Positions 62,920 to 64,000 of a stretch of DNA of 64,000 nucleotides are shown piece by piece. Under the pieces are notes generated by a model. The model saw only the letters and a list, made by a program, of their open reading frames with translations, was not told the origin of the DNA and did not search any database. Position numbers and translations under genes: made by a program. Origin of the DNA: Gymnothorax reevesii (lineage: Eukaryota; Chordata; Actinopteri; Anguilliformes; Muraenidae); contig CM056573.1 in the NCBI GenBank assembly GCA_029721435.1, positions 6,919,001-6,983,000 on the forward strand, read 5' to 3'. Position 1 is the stretch's first letter. Each line of letters begins with the position of its first letter.

Positions 62920-64000
62920 TGAGAATCAGACTCAGAATCACCTTCATTGTCATTGTACAGTAAAAGCACAACTAAGTTTGCTTGTGCAGCCTCAAAAACA
63001 ATGCCGTAACTCACACACACAGACTTGTGCACATACGCCCACACACACAAGCACATGTGCATGCACACACACGCACATCAATAAATAAATACTAGGGAGC
63101 ATCAGGGGATTGAAAAAAAAAATCCTTATATTGCACTGACCCACACAGGCCAACATTGTTTTAGTCCCATATTGCACATGCCCCATATTGTTTTAGTCCC
63201 ATATTGCACATGCCCCATATTGTTTTAGGCTCGTATTGCACTCCCCCACTGTTCTGTTTAGAATAATGCCGTTGTTCTGGCCGAAGCTGGGCATGTCTGT
63301 TCAGCTCTGTAATGGCCCTAGGAAAAAAACTATTTTGCAGCCTTGTGCTGCGGGCTTTAAAGGCCCCATAACGCCTGCCGGATGGGAGCAGCGAGAAGAG
63401 GTGGAGCGAGGGGTATGTTCCATCCTGCAGAATACTGCTCGCTCGGCGGAGGCAGCGGGTCCTGAAAATATCATCCAGTGAAGGCAGGGGGAGTCCAATG
63501 GTTTTTTTCAGCCGTTCATATAACTCCTTTTAGGGGGTTTCTTGCTGTTTTCTGAGCAGTCGGCGGACCATGCTGCGATACAGTAAGTTAAAACGCTCTC
63601 GACGGAGCAGTGATAAAAGGCCTCGAGCAGCTCGGCAGACAGGCTGTTTTTCTCCAGCGAGCGTAAAAAGCAGAGCCGCTGGTGCGCCTTTTTGACAATG
63701 GCAGTTGTATTTGTTTCCCATTTAAGATCCTCAATGATCCAGGTGGCCATAAATTTAAAACAGGAGACCCTCTCTACTACCTCACCTGCGATGATTAGGG
63801 GGGGTGGGGGGGTCCCTCCTCGAGCCTCCTGAAGTCAACTATGATTTCTTTGGTTTTCTTGACATTCAGGGTCAGACTGTTTCCTCTGCACCATTCTACC
63901 AGTCTGTCAACTTCATCTCTGCAGGCTGTCTCATTGCCATTGGTGATCTGTCCCACCACAGCGCTATCGCTCTGTGGTATTCTCTCAATTTTTGTAATTT
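62920..64000 (-). mobile_element. 3' part of a non-LTR retrotransposon (LINE), runs off the window
   Basis: Minus-strand, read right to left: reverse-transcriptase thumb region with CRDEVDRLVEWCRGNSLTLN and KKTKEIIVDFRR (about 63960-63825), a frameshift in a C run near 63799-63813, then VERVSCFKF and WETNTTAIVKKAHQRLCFLR with ELLEAFYHCSVESVLTYCIA (63750-63545), then LPSGRRYGAFKARSTRLQNS (63410-63330). The 3' UTR has three 37-base tandem units (63159-63240) and a GT-rich part; the end is ACAATGACAATGAAGGTGAT plus a GATTCTG-type tail at about 62920. Jockey/L2-like clade by these motifs; exact clade open. Frameshifted, so inactive. Confidence 0.85.
63155..63240. repeat. Three tandem ~37-base units in the LINE 3' UTR
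   Basis: TTTTAGTCCCATATTGCACATGCCCCATATTG is repeated, the third unit being altered (TTTTAGGCTCGTATTGCAC). Confidence 0.85.

Overview
The window is vertebrate nuclear DNA, almost certainly from a ray-finned (teleost-type) fish. The evidence is short coding exons with GT-AG introns, very dense DNA-transposon and MITE content of the Tc1/mariner, piggyBac, hAT and CACTA types seen in fish, tRNA-derived SINEs, a fish-style non-LTR retrotransposon and CA/GTTT microsatellites. I cannot name the species from sequence alone.

Two genes are present, and both were rebuilt exon by exon from splice sites and reading-frame phase. (1) ltk (leukocyte tyrosine kinase, the sister of ALK) lies on the + strand at 11899-39401. 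It has 24 coding exons whose phases all agree, giving a complete predicted receptor of 1283 residues: signal peptide, one MAM domain, the ALK/LTK glycine-rich domain, a cysteine-rich EGF-like module, one membrane helix, a complete tyrosine kinase domain, and a long tail that keeps the NPTY and CGNVNY motifs. (2) itpka (inositol-trisphosphate 3-kinase A) lies on the - strand at 48937-62279. The six 3' exons are present (calmodulin-binding segment and the whole catalytic domain, 297 residues). The N-terminal actin-binding exon(s) are not found and probably lie beyond base 64000. The two genes are tail to tail. The same arrangement exists at human 15q15.1 (ITPKA-LTK), which supports calling the receptor ltk rather than alk.

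Layout: 1-11600 is intergenic and holds a LINE remnant, a Tc1-type fossil interrupted by a piggyBac-like MITE, and a nearly intact Tc1/mariner element. 11600-39401 is the ltk promoter and gene; its introns carry a degenerate mariner element, two related tRNA-SINEs, CACTA-like and hAT-like MITEs and several hairpins. 39402-48936 is the space between the convergent genes, with MITEs and a CpG-rich patch. 48937-62279 is itpka, whose introns hold further MITEs, two solo-LTR-like repeats and a degenerate Tc1 element that one of those LTR-like repeats interrupts. 62920-64000 is the 3' part of a LINE.

The two genes belong to separate signalling routes: Ltk is a plasma-membrane receptor kinase of the ALK family, and Itpka phosphorylates IP3 to IP4 in the cytosol. 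I see no operon, CRISPR array, RNA gene cluster or new multi-gene system here. The points worth a second look are the single-MAM ltk architecture, nested transposons with readable target-site duplications, insertions very close to splice sites, and a pre-miRNA-sized hairpin in an ltk intron.
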